A DNA stretch of 33,332 nt. It comes from an uncultured Pelagibacteraceae bacterium. Its GTDB lineage: Bacteria > Pseudomonadota > Alphaproteobacteria > Pelagibacterales > Pelagibacteraceae. Both the position numbers and the translations under genes were made by a program. The notes below the pieces were generated by a model. That model did not search any database and was not told the DNA's origin. It was given only the letters and a program-made list of their open reading frames with translations. The stretch spans positions 72,980 through 106,311 of the forward strand of contig CACHLB010000003.1 in assembly GCA_902580505.1 (NCBI GenBank), read 5' to 3'. Below are positions 16,275-25,084 of this stretch, one piece after another; within the stretch, counting starts at the first letter, position 1, and each line of letters starts with the position of its first letter.

Positions 16275-17791
16275 TTATTCTCCCTAATTTTTAAAAACAC
16301 AATGAAAGTAGTATAAATTATGACAAAATAAAAGAAGATCTTGTTACCGTGTTCAGCAAAATAAGTTTTATCAACACGTTTTATTTTATTAACATCAAAA
16401 TATCCCTTTTCACTAATTTGTTTAATAATTTGACCTTTGGGATTAACAAAAGCAGAAACCCCATTATTTGTAGATCTAATAACATTTTTACCTTCTTCAA
16501 TTGATCTAAATATCGAATGAGATAAGTGTTGAGCGGGTCCAATAGATTTGCCAAACCAACCATCCTCAGAAATATTTAATATAAAATCGTAATATTTTTT
16601 ATTTGGATTAATTTTTCCTGAATAAATAATTTCATAACAAATAAGTGGGATAAATTTTATTTTATCAATATTAAGAATTTCTCTTTTATTATCAGCTGAA
16701 AATGATTGGTACCCTTGGGTTATTTTTTTTAAACCTACTCTTTTGAAGAAATTTTCAAATGGTAAAAATTCTCCGAATGGAACTAGTTTATTCTTGTTGT
16801 ATTTATACAATAATTCTGTGTCAGAATTTAATACTACTAAAGAATTATAAATTTTATTTTCTTTAATACTGTTAATTCCTAAAATGACTTTATGGTTAGT
16901 ATTAAATTTTTTTTTGAAGATATTTTTAAAAAATTTGAGATCTCTAAAATAAATACTAGTAATTATACCCTCGGGAAAAATAAATATTTTTTTTTGAGAT
17001 TTATTTGGATCACTTAAAGTAAGTAATTCATCGATATTTTTGTCAGGACTCTGATTTATTAAGAATCTTTCAATTGGTACTTTTGGAGAAACAACTCGAA
17101 TAACAGAGTCTAACTTGTCGTATTTTTTTTTTTCAAAATTTTTAATATTAAAGTATCCATACAAATAATTTATTACTACTAGAATTAATCCAAAACAAAA
17201 AAAGATAACTGCTGCTGAACTTTTATACTTATGAAAAAATATTATTGGTAATAAGAAAATTGTGATTGATAATAAATTTAACGAGTAGGTACCTACATAG
17301 GATAAAATTTGTAAAGAAGGTAAGTTATTTGAAACACTAAAGACTAATAGGTTCCAAGGAAAACCACCTAAAATAAAACTTCTTAGAAATTCAATCCCGC
17401 CAAATAAAATCGAAAAAATCAAAACTGATGAGAATTTATTTTTTAAATTAAAAAGGCTACTTAGAAAAGTTACTAAACCATAAAATATTCCCAAAAATAA
17501 AGGTATTATTATTAATGCAAATGGAATAATTAATTTAAAATTTACATCAAATGTCAAAGAATTTGTAATCCAATAAAGGTTAGAGATAAAATAACCAAAT
17601 CCAAAGACCCAACCAACAAAAAATGATATGATTTTTTTATGGGCATAATTTATTAATATATAAAGTAATATTGGAAGTGATAAAAAATTAAGAAATACAA
17701 AATTATATGGCGGTAAGCTAAATGATGTTATTATACCTAAAAATAAACATGTTAAATATAGATAAGCTTTATTTTGTAGAATAGATTTCAA
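16271..17791 (-). CDS. lnt: Apolipoprotein N-acyltransferase
   Basis: 506 residues, the usual length. It starts at a TTG (17791) that overlaps the ybeY TGA by four bases; no ATG is suitably placed. The N-terminal part has six or more membrane helices (about 10-210). The periplasmic nitrilase-like domain has the catalytic triad E274 (IFPEGIIT), K335 ([13 protein letters not shown]) and C385 ([11 protein letters not shown]), then the conserved [14 protein letters not shown] segment. A last helix lies near 480-500. Lnt transfers the third acyl chain to the N-terminal Cys of lipoproteins in the inner membrane, which would include the BON lipoprotein encoded further on. The corC/hlyC gene usually found between ybeY and lnt is missing. 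Confidence 0.96.
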   Translation of the reverse strand: MKSILQNKAYLYLTCLFLGIITSFSLPPYNFVFLNFLSLPILLYILINYAHKKIISFFVGWVFGFGYFISNLYWITNSLTFDVNFKLIIPFALIIIPLFLGIFYGLVTFLSSLFNLKNKFSSVLIFSILFGGIEFLRSFILGGFPWNLLVFSVSNNLPSLQILSYVGTYSLNLLSITIFLLPIIFFHKYKSSAAVIFFCFGLILVVINYLYGYFNIKNFEKKKYDKLDSVIRVVSPKVPIERFLINQSPDKNIDELLTLSDPNKSQKKIFIFPEGIITSIYFRDLKFFKNIFKKKFNTNHKVILGINSIKENKIYNSLVVLNSDTELLYKYNKNKLVPFGEFLPFENFFKRVGLKKITQGYQSFSADNKREILNIDKIKFIPLICYEIIYSGKINPNKKYYDFILNISEDGWFGKSIGPAQHLSHSIFRSIEEGKNVIRSTNNGVSAFVNPKGQIIKQISEKGYFDVNKIKRVDKTYFAEHGNKIFFYFVIIYTTFIVFLKIRENK

Positions 17792-18234
17792 TTTATTTTA
17801 TTCAATTTTTTAAATATTAAATTTTCTCTTTTGTTCATTAAATAATAATCTTTATTTTTTTTATGATCATGTCCTAAGAGATGTAAATAACCGTGTATCC
17901 ACATTTTATCTAATTCATGATCAAAACTCGTTGATTTTGCTCTTTTGTTAATTATTTCAAAAGAAATTGCTATATCTCCTAAATATAATTTATTTTTTAA
18001 TTTAACTTTTAAAGGAAAAGAAAGTACGTCCGTTGAAACATTTTTATTTCTAAATTTTAAATTTAAATCTTTCATTTTTTTATTATTAGTAAGCATCACA
18101 GTAAATTCTTGGTTTTTATTTTTAAAGATGCTTAATTTAGATAATTTGTTTAATTTCTTTTTGAAGTATATCTCTGGTTTTTTTAATTTCTTTTCCCAAA
18201 TTTTTTTATCTAAAACTATGTTAGCTTTAATCAT
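17788..18234 (-). CDS. ybeY: Endoribonuclease YbeY
   Basis: 148 residues. The zinc-binding signature HGYLHLLGHDH (H114, H118, H124) is intact, preceded by the conserved strand STDVLSFP and YLGDIAIS. YbeY is a metal-dependent single-strand RNase involved in 16S rRNA 3' maturation and ribosome quality control. Its ATG overlaps the phoH stop by one base, and its stop overlaps the lnt TTG start, so phoH, ybeY and lnt form a tightly coupled run. The N-terminal part is lysine-rich and diverged compared with the C-terminal catalytic half. Confidence 0.95.
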   Translation of the reverse strand: MIKANIVLDKKIWEKKLKKPEIYFKKKLNKLSKLSIFKNKNQEFTVMLTNNKKMKDLNLKFRNKNVSTDVLSFPLKVKLKNKLYLGDIAISFEIINKRAKSTSFDHELDKMWIHGYLHLLGHDHKKNKDYYLMNKRENLIFKKLNKIN

Positions 18235-19241
18235 TAATCTGAATTTTTATCAGAATAAGCCTTGACTATCTTGGAAACTAGTGGGTGTCTTACAACATCA
18301 GTATGATCAAAATCTACTACGGATATCTCTTTTAAATGACCAAGTAATTTTTTTGACCTATTTAAACCTGACATTGTTTTATTAGGTAAGTCTATTTGGG
18401 AAGGATCACCGTTAATTACTATTTTGGAATTTTCACCAATTCTTGTTAAAAACATTTTTATTTGAGTATCTGTTGCATTTTGTGCTTCATCGAGTATTGC
18501 AAATGAATTTTTTAAAGTTCTTCCCCTCATGAATGCAAGTGGTGCAATCTCAATATCTCCAACTTCTATTTTTTTTTGAATTTTTTCAAAATCTAATAAG
18601 TCATATAATGAATCGTAAAGAGGTCTTAAATAAGGATCAACTTTTTCTCTCATATCTCCTGGTAAAAAACCTAATCTCTCTCCTGCTTCTACCGCTGGTC
18701 TAGATAAAATGATTCTCTCTATTTTTTTTTCAAGCAACATTGTTAAAGCAACAGCGACAGCTAAAAAAGTTTTACCGGTTCCAGCTGGTCCTGCAGAAAT
18801 AACAATATCAGATTCTTTTAAAGCCCTTATATAATTTTTTTGTTTCTCTGATCTTGGTATTACAGATTTTTTTGGAGTTTTTATTATATATTCAACATTT
18901 CCACTTTTATTTGTAACTTTTTCATCAATCATAAATTTGTTTACTGATGACTCTATATCCTTTTTTTCTAATGTTCCATTATTTAAAAATTGATCTACAA
19001 GGAATTGAATTGCATTCTTTATTATTTCATTTTTTTCAGGAGTATTTTTTAATAAAATTGAGTTTCCTCTAGAGTAAATGCTAGAATTTGTAATTTTTTC
19101 TAATTCTTTTAAGTTATTATTAAATTCTCCTAAAACACCTAAAAGTAATTCGTTGCTTTGAAATACAATACTTAAGGCATTGTTTTCTGAATATACATAT
19201 TTTAAATCAGGATTAATTTTTGATTTTGCAAAATTTTTCAA
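18234..19241 (-). CDS. ybeZ: PhoH-family ATPase (PhoH/YbeZ)
   Basis: 335 residues, typical of the short PhoH/YbeZ form. The Walker A motif GPAGTGKT is at 151-158, followed by SRPAVEAGERLGFLPGDMREKVDPYLRPLYD, the Walker B FAILDEAQNA and the sensor INGDPSQIDLP. The N-terminal about 120 residues hold a PIN/KH-like region. PhoH proteins are predicted RNA-handling ATPases that work with YbeY, which follows with a one-base overlap. The gene begins one base after the miaB stop. The name phoH reflects phosphate regulation in E. coli; no Pho box is expected or seen here because the gene is internal to an operon. Confidence 0.95.
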   Translation of the reverse strand: MKNFAKSKINPDLKYVYSENNALSIVFQSNELLLGVLGEFNNNLKELEKITNSSIYSRGNSILLKNTPEKNEIIKNAIQFLVDQFLNNGTLEKKDIESSVNKFMIDEKVTNKSGNVEYIIKTPKKSVIPRSEKQKNYIRALKESDIVISAGPAGTGKTFLAVAVALTMLLEKKIERIILSRPAVEAGERLGFLPGDMREKVDPYLRPLYDSLYDLLDFEKIQKKIEVGDIEIAPLAFMRGRTLKNSFAILDEAQNATDTQIKMFLTRIGENSKIVINGDPSQIDLPNKTMSGLNRSKKLLGHLKEISVVDFDHTDVVRHPLVSKIVKAYSDKNSD

Positions 19242-19242
19242 A

Positions 19243-20574
19243 TTATGCTGCTTTCATTTCATCTGTTACTTTACCAAATAAAGAATTTTGATTACTTTTT
19301 TCTATATTCACTTTAATTAATTTGCCAATATGATTTTCATTACCATCAAAAATAACTGAACTTAAAAATTTATTTCTTCCAAAATATTTGTTTTGATTTT
19401 TAAGTTTGTTTTCAACAAGCACCTCTAAAGTTTTTCCTTCTAAAGATTTATTTAATTCTATTTGATTGCTAAATAATTTTTCTTGAATAGTTATCAGTCT
19501 ATTTTTAAGTTTATCTTTATCAGTAATCTCTAATTCTGCAGCCTTTGTCCCTGGTCTTGGGCTAAAAATAAATGAGAATGAATTTATAAATTTAATTTTA
19601 TTAACTAAATTTATGGTTTCTTTGAAATCTTTCTCTGTTTCTCCGGGGTATCCAATAATAAAGTCACTAGAAAATTTTATTTCAGGATTAATTTTGATTA
19701 ATTTTTCATAAATGTTTAAATAATAACTTACAGTGTGCTTTCTGTTCATCATTTTTAATATTCTATCAGAACCACTTTGAATTGGTAAATGAACAAAAGG
19801 CATTAATTTTTTTGAATTTTTGTAACATTCAATAAGATCATCTGTCATATCTCTTGGATGAGATGTGGTATACCTAATTCTACTTATTTCTGTATATTTG
19901 CTGAGTGTATTTATAAGATCTGACAGTCGGTACTCCCTAGATCCGTCTTTATAAGAATATGCATTTACGTTTTGACCAAGAAAAGTTATTTCTCTAGATC
20001 CATTCTTTATCAATCTCTCAGCTTCATCAATAATGCTTTTGAATGATCTAGAATATTCTGGCCCTCTAGTATAAGGAACAACACAAAAGTGACAGAACTT
20101 ATCACAACCCTCTTGAATCGTTAAAAATGATGAAACATTGGTATTGTTATTTTTAATATTATCGAAGTAGCTAAACTTTGAAACTGAGTCGAATTCAGTT
20201 TCTTCAACTTTATTTTCTTCTTCAAAGTTTTTCAAAAGATTATTTATTTTTTGATAAGATTGAGGACCTATAACTAAATCTATATATTTCTCTCTATTGA
20301 GCATCTCAGTATTTTCAGCTTGTGCAACGCAACCTGCAACAACCATAATTGGTTTTTTTTTGTCTTTATATAATTTTTTTACTCTCCCAATCTCATGATA
20401 AACTTTATCTTTAGCTTTATCTCTAATATGACAAGTATTTAAAATATAACAATCAGCCTCTTCTTGATTTTCAGTTTTATTATAACCTATCGACCTAACA
20501 GCATCGTATATTCTGTTAGAGTCATACTCATTCATTTGACAACCAAATGTCTTTATAAAAACCTTCTTATGCAT
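19243..20574 (-). CDS. miaB: tRNA-2-methylthio-N6-dimethylallyladenosine synthase MiaB
   Basis: 443 residues, full length. The N-terminal UPF0004 domain carries the auxiliary cluster cysteines C12 (KTFGCQMNEYDS), C48 (LNTCHIRDKA) and C82 (VAGCVAQ). The radical SAM cysteines C157, C161 and C164 are in GCDKFCHFCVVPYTRG. A C-terminal TRAM domain covers about 380-440. The enzyme adds the 2-methylthio group to i6A37 of tRNAs. The MNEYDS and VVPYTRG motifs identify MiaB rather than MtaB or RimO. It follows the Fur-family gene by 3 bases. MiaB needs SAM and Fe-S clusters, which the window's metK and nfuA-type genes would help supply. Confidence 0.97.
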   Translation of the reverse strand: MHKKVFIKTFGCQMNEYDSNRIYDAVRSIGYNKTENQEEADCYILNTCHIRDKAKDKVYHEIGRVKKLYKDKKKPIMVVAGCVAQAENTEMLNREKYIDLVIGPQSYQKINNLLKNFEEENKVEETEFDSVSKFSYFDNIKNNNTNVSSFLTIQEGCDKFCHFCVVPYTRGPEYSRSFKSIIDEAERLIKNGSREITFLGQNVNAYSYKDGSREYRLSDLINTLSKYTEISRIRYTTSHPRDMTDDLIECYKNSKKLMPFVHLPIQSGSDRILKMMNRKHTVSYYLNIYEKLIKINPEIKFSSDFIIGYPGETEKDFKETINLVNKIKFINSFSFIFSPRPGTKAAELEITDKDKLKNRLITIQEKLFSNQIELNKSLEGKTLEVLVENKLKNQNKYFGRNKFLSSVIFDGNENHIGKLIKVNIEKSNQNSLFGKVTDEMKAA

Positions 20575-20577
20575 GAA

Positions 20578-20997
20578 TTATTTTTTTTTGATACCGTATA
20601 GTTCTAATTTATGATCAACAAGCTTATAACCGTATTTATCAGCAATTTTTTTTTGTAATTCTTCGATTTCTTCATCAACAAATTCTATTATCTCTCCAGT
20701 TTTAATATCAATCAAATGATTATGATCATCATTTAATTCATATCTTGCCTTTCCAGATTTAAAATCATGTTTTGTTAATATACCTGCTTCCTCAAAAAGC
20801 TTAACTGTCCTGTAAACAGTAGCAATACTAATTTTAGAATCTATTTGTGAAACTCTATTATATAATTCATCAACATCTGGGTGGTCAGATTCTCCATATG
20901 TTTTTTTAGATTCGGATATTACTCTTGCGATTATCCTTCTTTGATCTGTAAGTTTTACACCATTTTTTTGGCATTTTTCTTCAATAGTTTCTAGCAT
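20578..20997 (-). CDS. fur: Fur-family transcriptional regulator (Fur/Mur type)
   Basis: 139 residues: winged helix with LTDQRRIIARVISES and recognition helix ISIATVYRTVKLFEEAGILTKHDF, then the sensor half with ARYELNDDHNHLIDIKTGEIIEFVDEEIEELQ. The HNH and the Glu residues after it correspond to Fur metal-site ligands. The structural zinc CxxC found in E. coli Fur is replaced by DIKTG, as in alphaproteobacterial Fur/Mur proteins, many of which respond to manganese. It lies between tsaB and miaB inside the long operon, so it may be constitutively co-expressed. It is clearly distinct from the Irr-like protein near katG. Whether iron or manganese is the ligand cannot be read from sequence. Confidence 0.9.
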   Translation of the reverse strand: MLETIEEKCQKNGVKLTDQRRIIARVISESKKTYGESDHPDVDELYNRVSQIDSKISIATVYRTVKLFEEAGILTKHDFKSGKARYELNDDHNHLIDIKTGEIIEFVDEEIEELQKKIADKYGYKLVDHKLELYGIKKK

Positions 20998-21005
20998 AAT
21001 ATATT

Positions 21006-21383
21006 TTAACTCGAGTAAAGGGGTTTAATCAAATTAATATTTGTAAAATTTTTTTTATCAGTTTTTACTAACTGATTTACATCTTTATCAGTTAAATGTT
21101 CACTCAAAAATCCATATAAATCAATATTTTTTGCAAAAGCAATGCCTTTAGCAATTGCTATCGAATTTCTAATGCTTGAGATTTTCCCAGGGCCTTGATT
21201 TACAAATATTTCACTTATTTTATCTAAATTTGAATCATGCTCTTTAAGAAAATTCAAAATTAATATCATTATTTTATCAAAATTTTCTCTACTGTTTGTA
21301 TGAGCGGTAGTATAAGATTCTAAGTTCGTTATGAGAGAAAATAAAATTTTATCATCTGCAGCATTTATAACCAAAGTATTCAT
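21006..21383 (-). CDS. tsaB: Short TsaB-like tRNA t6A-synthesis protein
   Basis: 125 residues, against about 220 in typical TsaB. The N-terminus MNTLVINAADDKILFSLI is the first ASKHA strand pair, and FVNQGPGKISSIRNSIAIAKGIAFAKNIDLYGFLSEH corresponds to the TsaB GPGSFTGLR...AKGLA signature. After that only about 30 residues remain, ending NLIKPLYSS, which resembles the extreme C-terminal P-x-Y element of TsaB; the second ASKHA subdomain is therefore missing. TsaB is the non-catalytic partner of TsaD in making t6A37 of tRNA. The shortened form may still dimerise through the N-terminal lobe. It heads the operon tsaB-fur-miaB-phoH-ybeY-lnt-metK, and its 5' end overlaps the divergent deacetylase gene by 53 bases. 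Confidence 0.75.
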   Translation of the reverse strand: MNTLVINAADDKILFSLITNLESYTTAHTNSRENFDKIMILILNFLKEHDSNLDKISEIFVNQGPGKISSIRNSIAIAKGIAFAKNIDLYGFLSEHLTDKDVNQLVKTDKKNFTNINLIKPLYSS

Positions 21384-22383
21384 TTTTTTTATTATTTTTT
21401 TAAACGTTAAAGCTGAAGTAGTAAATAAAAAATATTTTAAGAATGAACAAGGAGTTTTGGCAATTATGTATCATAGATTTGAAGAAAATAAGTATCCATC
21501 AACAAATATAAGATTAGATATATTTAAAAAACATATTAGTTTAATAAAAGAAAATAATTTACATTTTTATAATCCCGGTGAATTTTCAATAAATTTTGAA
21601 AAGGTTAAAAAAGAAAAAAAAATTTTATTAACTATTGATGATGCATTTACATCTTTCTATGAAAATGCATGGCCAATCTTAAAACAGGAAAAAATTCCTT
21701 TTATTTTATTTGTGTCAACAGAGGCGGTTGGGAATAAAGGGTATATGAGTTGGGACCAAATAAAAGAAGTAGAAAAAGAGAACTTTGCATACATTGGTAA
21801 TCATTCACATTCTCACGATTATTTGACTAAATTTACTTTTCAAAAGTTTGTAGAAGATATTAAGGAATCAATTAAAATTTTTAAAAATAAATTGGGATAT
21901 AATCCAATTTATTTTTCTTATCCCTTCGGTGAATATAATTTAGAGCAGAAAAATTATATTGCAAACAATTTTGTATTTGCATTTGGCCAACATTCAGGTG
22001 TTATTGATTTAAATAAAGATAGATATGAGCTACCAAGATTCCCAATAAACGAAAAATATGGAGAAATAAAAAGATTTAAAGAAGTGATATCTTATTTGCC
22101 ACTTCAGTATAAAATTATTAAACCTGAAAACAAATTTATGAATGACGGAGAAAACCCACCTAAAATGACAATAGAATTTTTCGAAGATCAAAAAAATTTA
22201 GAAAATATTAATTGCTTTTCAAATGAAGGTTCAAAATGGAGAAAAACTAAAATTGTTTTAATTGACAATATATTAAATATTAATTTTTCAGAAAAATTTA
22301 TTGAAAGAAGAGGTAGAATTAACTGTTCTTTAAAAGATCAAAATGGGTGGAGATTTTCAGGTTTCCAATTTGTTCAAAATTAA
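21331..22383 (+). CDS. Secreted polysaccharide deacetylase (NodB-type)
   Basis: 350 residues. A hydrophobic segment at about 14-28 (KVFIFFIIFLNVKAE) forms a signal peptide, so the enzyme is exported. The NodB homology domain has VLAIMYHRF, motif 1 TIDDAF (D103, D104), motif 2 HSHSHD (H158 and H162, HxxxH) and FSYPFGEYN. These ligate the catalytic metal and bind substrate. Such enzymes remove acetyl groups from N-acetylglucosamine in peptidoglycan or polysaccharides, or act on related sugars. About 110 C-terminal residues form a separate, unrecognised beta-rich tail. The start at 21331 lies inside the tsaB 5' end on the other strand. It converges on a glucosaminidase gene; their stops overlap by 4 bases. 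Confidence 0.88.
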   Translation: MRENKILSSAAFITKVFIFFIIFLNVKAEVVNKKYFKNEQGVLAIMYHRFEENKYPSTNIRLDIFKKHISLIKENNLHFYNPGEFSINFEKVKKEKKILLTIDDAFTSFYENAWPILKQEKIPFILFVSTEAVGNKGYMSWDQIKEVEKENFAYIGNHSHSHDYLTKFTFQKFVEDIKESIKIFKNKLGYNPIYFSYPFGEYNLEQKNYIANNFVFAFGQHSGVIDLNKDRYELPRFPINEKYGEIKRFKEVISYLPLQYKIIKPENKFMNDGENPPKMTIEFFEDQKNLENINCFSNEGSKWRKTKIVLIDNILNINFSEKFIERRGRINCSLKDQNGWRFSGFQFVQN

Positions 22384-23471
22384 ATTAATTTTTTAGTCTT
22401 GTTACTTGTAGGCATTACATTTACATCATCAAAATCCGTAAGAGAATTTTGCTTTATAATTTGTTTTAACACGTCAATGTATTGTTGCCCTGTCTCTGCG
22501 TATTTATCTAAATAATTTACCAGCTTTAAACTGTCTAATTTTTCATCATTGTCTCTTTGAATTGCTCTTTCTTTTCTAAATTCGATATAACTGCTATGAG
22601 TATTTAAATTTCGTTGATATGCTCTAACTGATGCTTTAAGAACTGCAAACTTCGCAACTTTGTGTTTTGCATCTTTATCCACACCTGCTGGTCTAATTCC
22701 TTCACCATTCCATGTCCATTGTCCAAATAATGCATTACCCTCTTGTGCAAATCTCGATGTACCCCATCCAGTTTCTTTAGCAGCTTGAGCTAGTGCTAAA
22801 GAGATAGGTATTTCATCCATTCGAACTTTCAGGGAATAGAAATCTCCATCTCTTAAACCATATTGTTTAAATTTTTCTTTTAACCAATTCTTTTCTTTTT
22901 GTGTGTTTATATTTTTACTTAATATTCTAAATAATTCTTTTCTATCAAGTCGAATTTTAGCGTTCTCCTCTACAATCAATGGTAAAACTATTTGAATAAA
23001 TAGTCTCTTTCTCTTTTTTGAACTCTCAATACTTTTAATCTCTTTTGGAAGATGGTCAATTTTATTACCTATATTTACTAACTTAGTCTCTCTAACTATT
23101 TCAAGATTATAATTTGTATCTTTGAACAATTGCTCAATTGTTCTTGCATCAAATCTTATTGAATTCTGTCCTTCATCATCTGTACTGAAAAAATCGATAT
23201 CAGCAAATATGTTTTTTAAACTTAGATTGTTTGTTTTAGTTTCTGTCTGCTCATCAAGAAATTTTTTTCTTTTTTCTAACTCATGATCGAAGTTTACACC
23301 CGCATTTGAAATGACAGATTTATTAAAATTCAGATTTTTATCTAAAAAAAGTTTTATAGTTGGTAAAGTAAAAAACGAAAAGATTACTAGAAGACTTATT
23401 CCAGAAAATCTTAATATATTATTTTTTTTTTTATTCTGTTTAATGATTTTATTTTTTTTACGTTTAACCAT
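22380..23471 (-). CDS. Membrane-anchored glucosaminidase-domain protein (GH73/Bax-like)
   Basis: 363 residues from the ATG at 23471; a TTG three codons upstream is possible. The very basic N-terminus (VKRKKNKIIKQNKKKN) is followed by one membrane segment (about 20-43), so the rest faces the periplasm. The C-terminal domain (about 155-350) shows FIQIVLPLIVEEN, then the lysozyme-like core IPISLALAQAAKETGWGTSRFAQEGNALFGQWTW with E233 the likely catalytic acid, as in GH73/Bax-type N-acetylglucosaminidases that cut peptidoglycan glycan strands. The middle region is low-complexity and charged. Its stop overlaps that of the convergent deacetylase, which places two cell-wall-modifying enzymes tail to tail. 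Confidence 0.86.
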   Translation of the reverse strand: MVKRKKNKIIKQNKKKNNILRFSGISLLVIFSFFTLPTIKLFLDKNLNFNKSVISNAGVNFDHELEKRKKFLDEQTETKTNNLSLKNIFADIDFFSTDDEGQNSIRFDARTIEQLFKDTNYNLEIVRETKLVNIGNKIDHLPKEIKSIESSKKRKRLFIQIVLPLIVEENAKIRLDRKELFRILSKNINTQKEKNWLKEKFKQYGLRDGDFYSLKVRMDEIPISLALAQAAKETGWGTSRFAQEGNALFGQWTWNGEGIRPAGVDKDAKHKVAKFAVLKASVRAYQRNLNTHSSYIEFRKERAIQRDNDEKLDSLKLVNYLDKYAETGQQYIDVLKQIIKQNSLTDFDDVNVMPTSNKTKKLI

Positions 23472-23499
23472 TGTTTTCAATATAATAATTATTAATTAT

Positions 23500-24042
23500 T
23501 TATACAGCTAAAACTTCTTTAACTTCTGGAATATAATGACAAAGTAAGTTTTCTACACCCTTTTTTAAAGTGAGGGTTGAAGATGGACAACCAGAACAAC
23601 TGCCTTTTAATAAAACCTTGACTTTTCCATCCTTAAATTCTTGGAACTTTATATCTCCTCCATCTCTTGCAACAGCAGGTCTTATTTTGGAGTCAAGAAT
23701 ACTTATTATTTTTTTTTCAATCTCTGAGTAATTTTTGTTTTGCTCCTCTTCAATTATTTTATCAATAATGCAAGTATTACCATTCGCATAGTGCTCGTTT
23801 ACATAAGATATAACAATATGCTGAATATCTTCCCATTTTTTATTCTTTTCTTTGTTTATCGAAAAAAAATCTTCCCCTAAAAATACTCCAGTTACACCAT
23901 TTATTTGTAATAAGTTCTTTATCAATAAATTATTTGTATCTTCTTGATTTAGAACTTCTAAAGGGCCGTTATTAGATACCTTCCTACCAGGTAGAAATTT
24001 TAATGAATTTGGGTTTGGTGTATTTTCAGTTTGTATAAACAT
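23500..24042 (-). CDS. NfuA/NifU-type Fe-S cluster carrier
   Basis: 180 residues in two domains. The N-terminal Nfu_N domain starts MFIQTENTPNPNSLKFLPG (typical TP-NP--LKF) and includes the VTGVFLGEDFFSI segment. The C-terminal NifU domain (about 108-180) has RPAVARDGGDIKF and the cluster-binding CSGC (C149, C152) in GSCSGCPSSTLTLKKGVENLL. This is the alphaproteobacterial Nfu layout, in which a dimer holds a 4Fe-4S cluster and passes it to client proteins such as MiaB-type radical SAM enzymes. It lies between trpS and the glucosaminidase gene on the minus strand, with short gaps of 37 and 28 bases. Confidence 0.93.
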   Translation of the reverse strand: MFIQTENTPNPNSLKFLPGRKVSNNGPLEVLNQEDTNNLLIKNLLQINGVTGVFLGEDFFSINKEKNKKWEDIQHIVISYVNEHYANGNTCIIDKIIEEEQNKNYSEIEKKIISILDSKIRPAVARDGGDIKFQEFKDGKVKVLLKGSCSGCPSSTLTLKKGVENLLCHYIPEVKEVLAV

Positions 24043-24079
24043 ATGTTTTATATAATGTTTATTTCAAAATATTAAATGA

Positions 24080-25081
24080 TTAAAAACCAACTATTTCTTT
24101 TATTTTTTTAACTTTTTTAGATGAGATATCATGCGCTTTTACTGCACCATCCTCTAAAATTTGATCTATATAATTTTTATCTGACAACAATTTTTGTATT
24201 TCTGTTGATATAGGAGAAAGTTTATTTACAATTATTTCAGATAGTTTATTTTTTAAATCAGAAAAATTTTTTCCCTCAAATTCGTTTAATGTATCTGTAA
24301 TATTTTGATTACATAAACTAGAGTAAATACCCATCAAATTTTCTGCTTCTGGTCTTCCTTTAAATCCATTTTCATTACCAGGTAAAGTATCATTATCTGT
24401 TTTTGCTTTTTTTATTTTGTTAATAATTTGATCCTTAGTGTCTGTTAAATTGATCCTGCTTCCTTCAGCAATATCTGACTTACTCATTTTTTTTGTACCA
24501 TCTTTCAAACTCATTATTCTTGAAAAATTTTTTTGTATGAGAGGCTCAGGAGGTCTTAAAAAATCTGGACATTTATATTCGTTATTAAATTTTTGAGCTA
24601 TATCTCTACAAAGTTCTAAATGCTGTTTTTGATCATCTCCAACTGGTACATGAGTAGCATCATATAAAAGAATATCAGAAGCCATAAGAACAGGATAAAT
24701 ATATAAACCAACACTGGCTTTTTCCTTGTCTTTTCCAGCTTTCTCTTTAAATTGTGTCATTCTATTTAGCCAACCCATTCTAGCAACGCATCCTAATATC
24801 CACGAACCCTCAGAATGTGCAGGAACTAAAGATTGATTGAATATTATGCTATTTTTTGGATCAATACCGCTTGCAATAAACGCTGCTGCTGTCTCTCTAA
24901 TATTACTTTTTAATTCTGTCGGATCTTGTATTACTGTGATGGCATGAAGATCAACGACACAAAAAATGCATTTGTTATCTTTATTATTTTGTAAATCAAC
25001 AAAATTTTTTATTGCACCTATATAATTTCCAAGATGCAAATTTCCTGTTGGTTGCACTCCTGAAAAAATTTTTTTAGACAT
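24080..25081 (-). CDS. trpS: Tryptophanyl-tRNA synthetase
   Basis: 333 residues, the usual length for the bacterial class Ic enzyme. It has the HIGH-equivalent motif in [20 protein letters not shown] near the N-terminus, the Trp-pocket segment [18 protein letters not shown] and the KMSKS loop (GTKKMSKSD, near 197). It charges tRNA-Trp. The ATG is three bases from the murJ stop, so the two genes are co-transcribed in the order murJ-trpS. No anticodon-like leader or tryptophan-responsive attenuator is possible at this junction because there is no leader. Confidence 0.98.
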   Translation of the reverse strand: MSKKIFSGVQPTGNLHLGNYIGAIKNFVDLQNNKDNKCIFCVVDLHAITVIQDPTELKSNIRETAAAFIASGIDPKNSIIFNQSLVPAHSEGSWILGCVARMGWLNRMTQFKEKAGKDKEKASVGLYIYPVLMASDILLYDATHVPVGDDQKQHLELCRDIAQKFNNEYKCPDFLRPPEPLIQKNFSRIMSLKDGTKKMSKSDIAEGSRINLTDTKDQIINKIKKAKTDNDTLPGNENGFKGRPEAENLMGIYSSLCNQNITDTLNEFEGKNFSDLKNKLSEIIVNKLSPISTEIQKLLSDKNYIDQILEDGAVKAHDISSKKVKKIKEIVGF

Positions 25082-25084
25082 AAT

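Noticed and set aside
16262..16300. SAM riboswitch upstream of metK
   Set aside because: metK overlaps the lnt stop by four bases, so there is no leader in which such a structure could form, and the sequence there is lnt coding DNA.
17110..17130. Long T-tracts inside lnt, phoH and miaB coding regions as terminators
   Set aside because: No GC-rich stem precedes them; runs of T/A encode Lys/Phe in this AT-rich genome.
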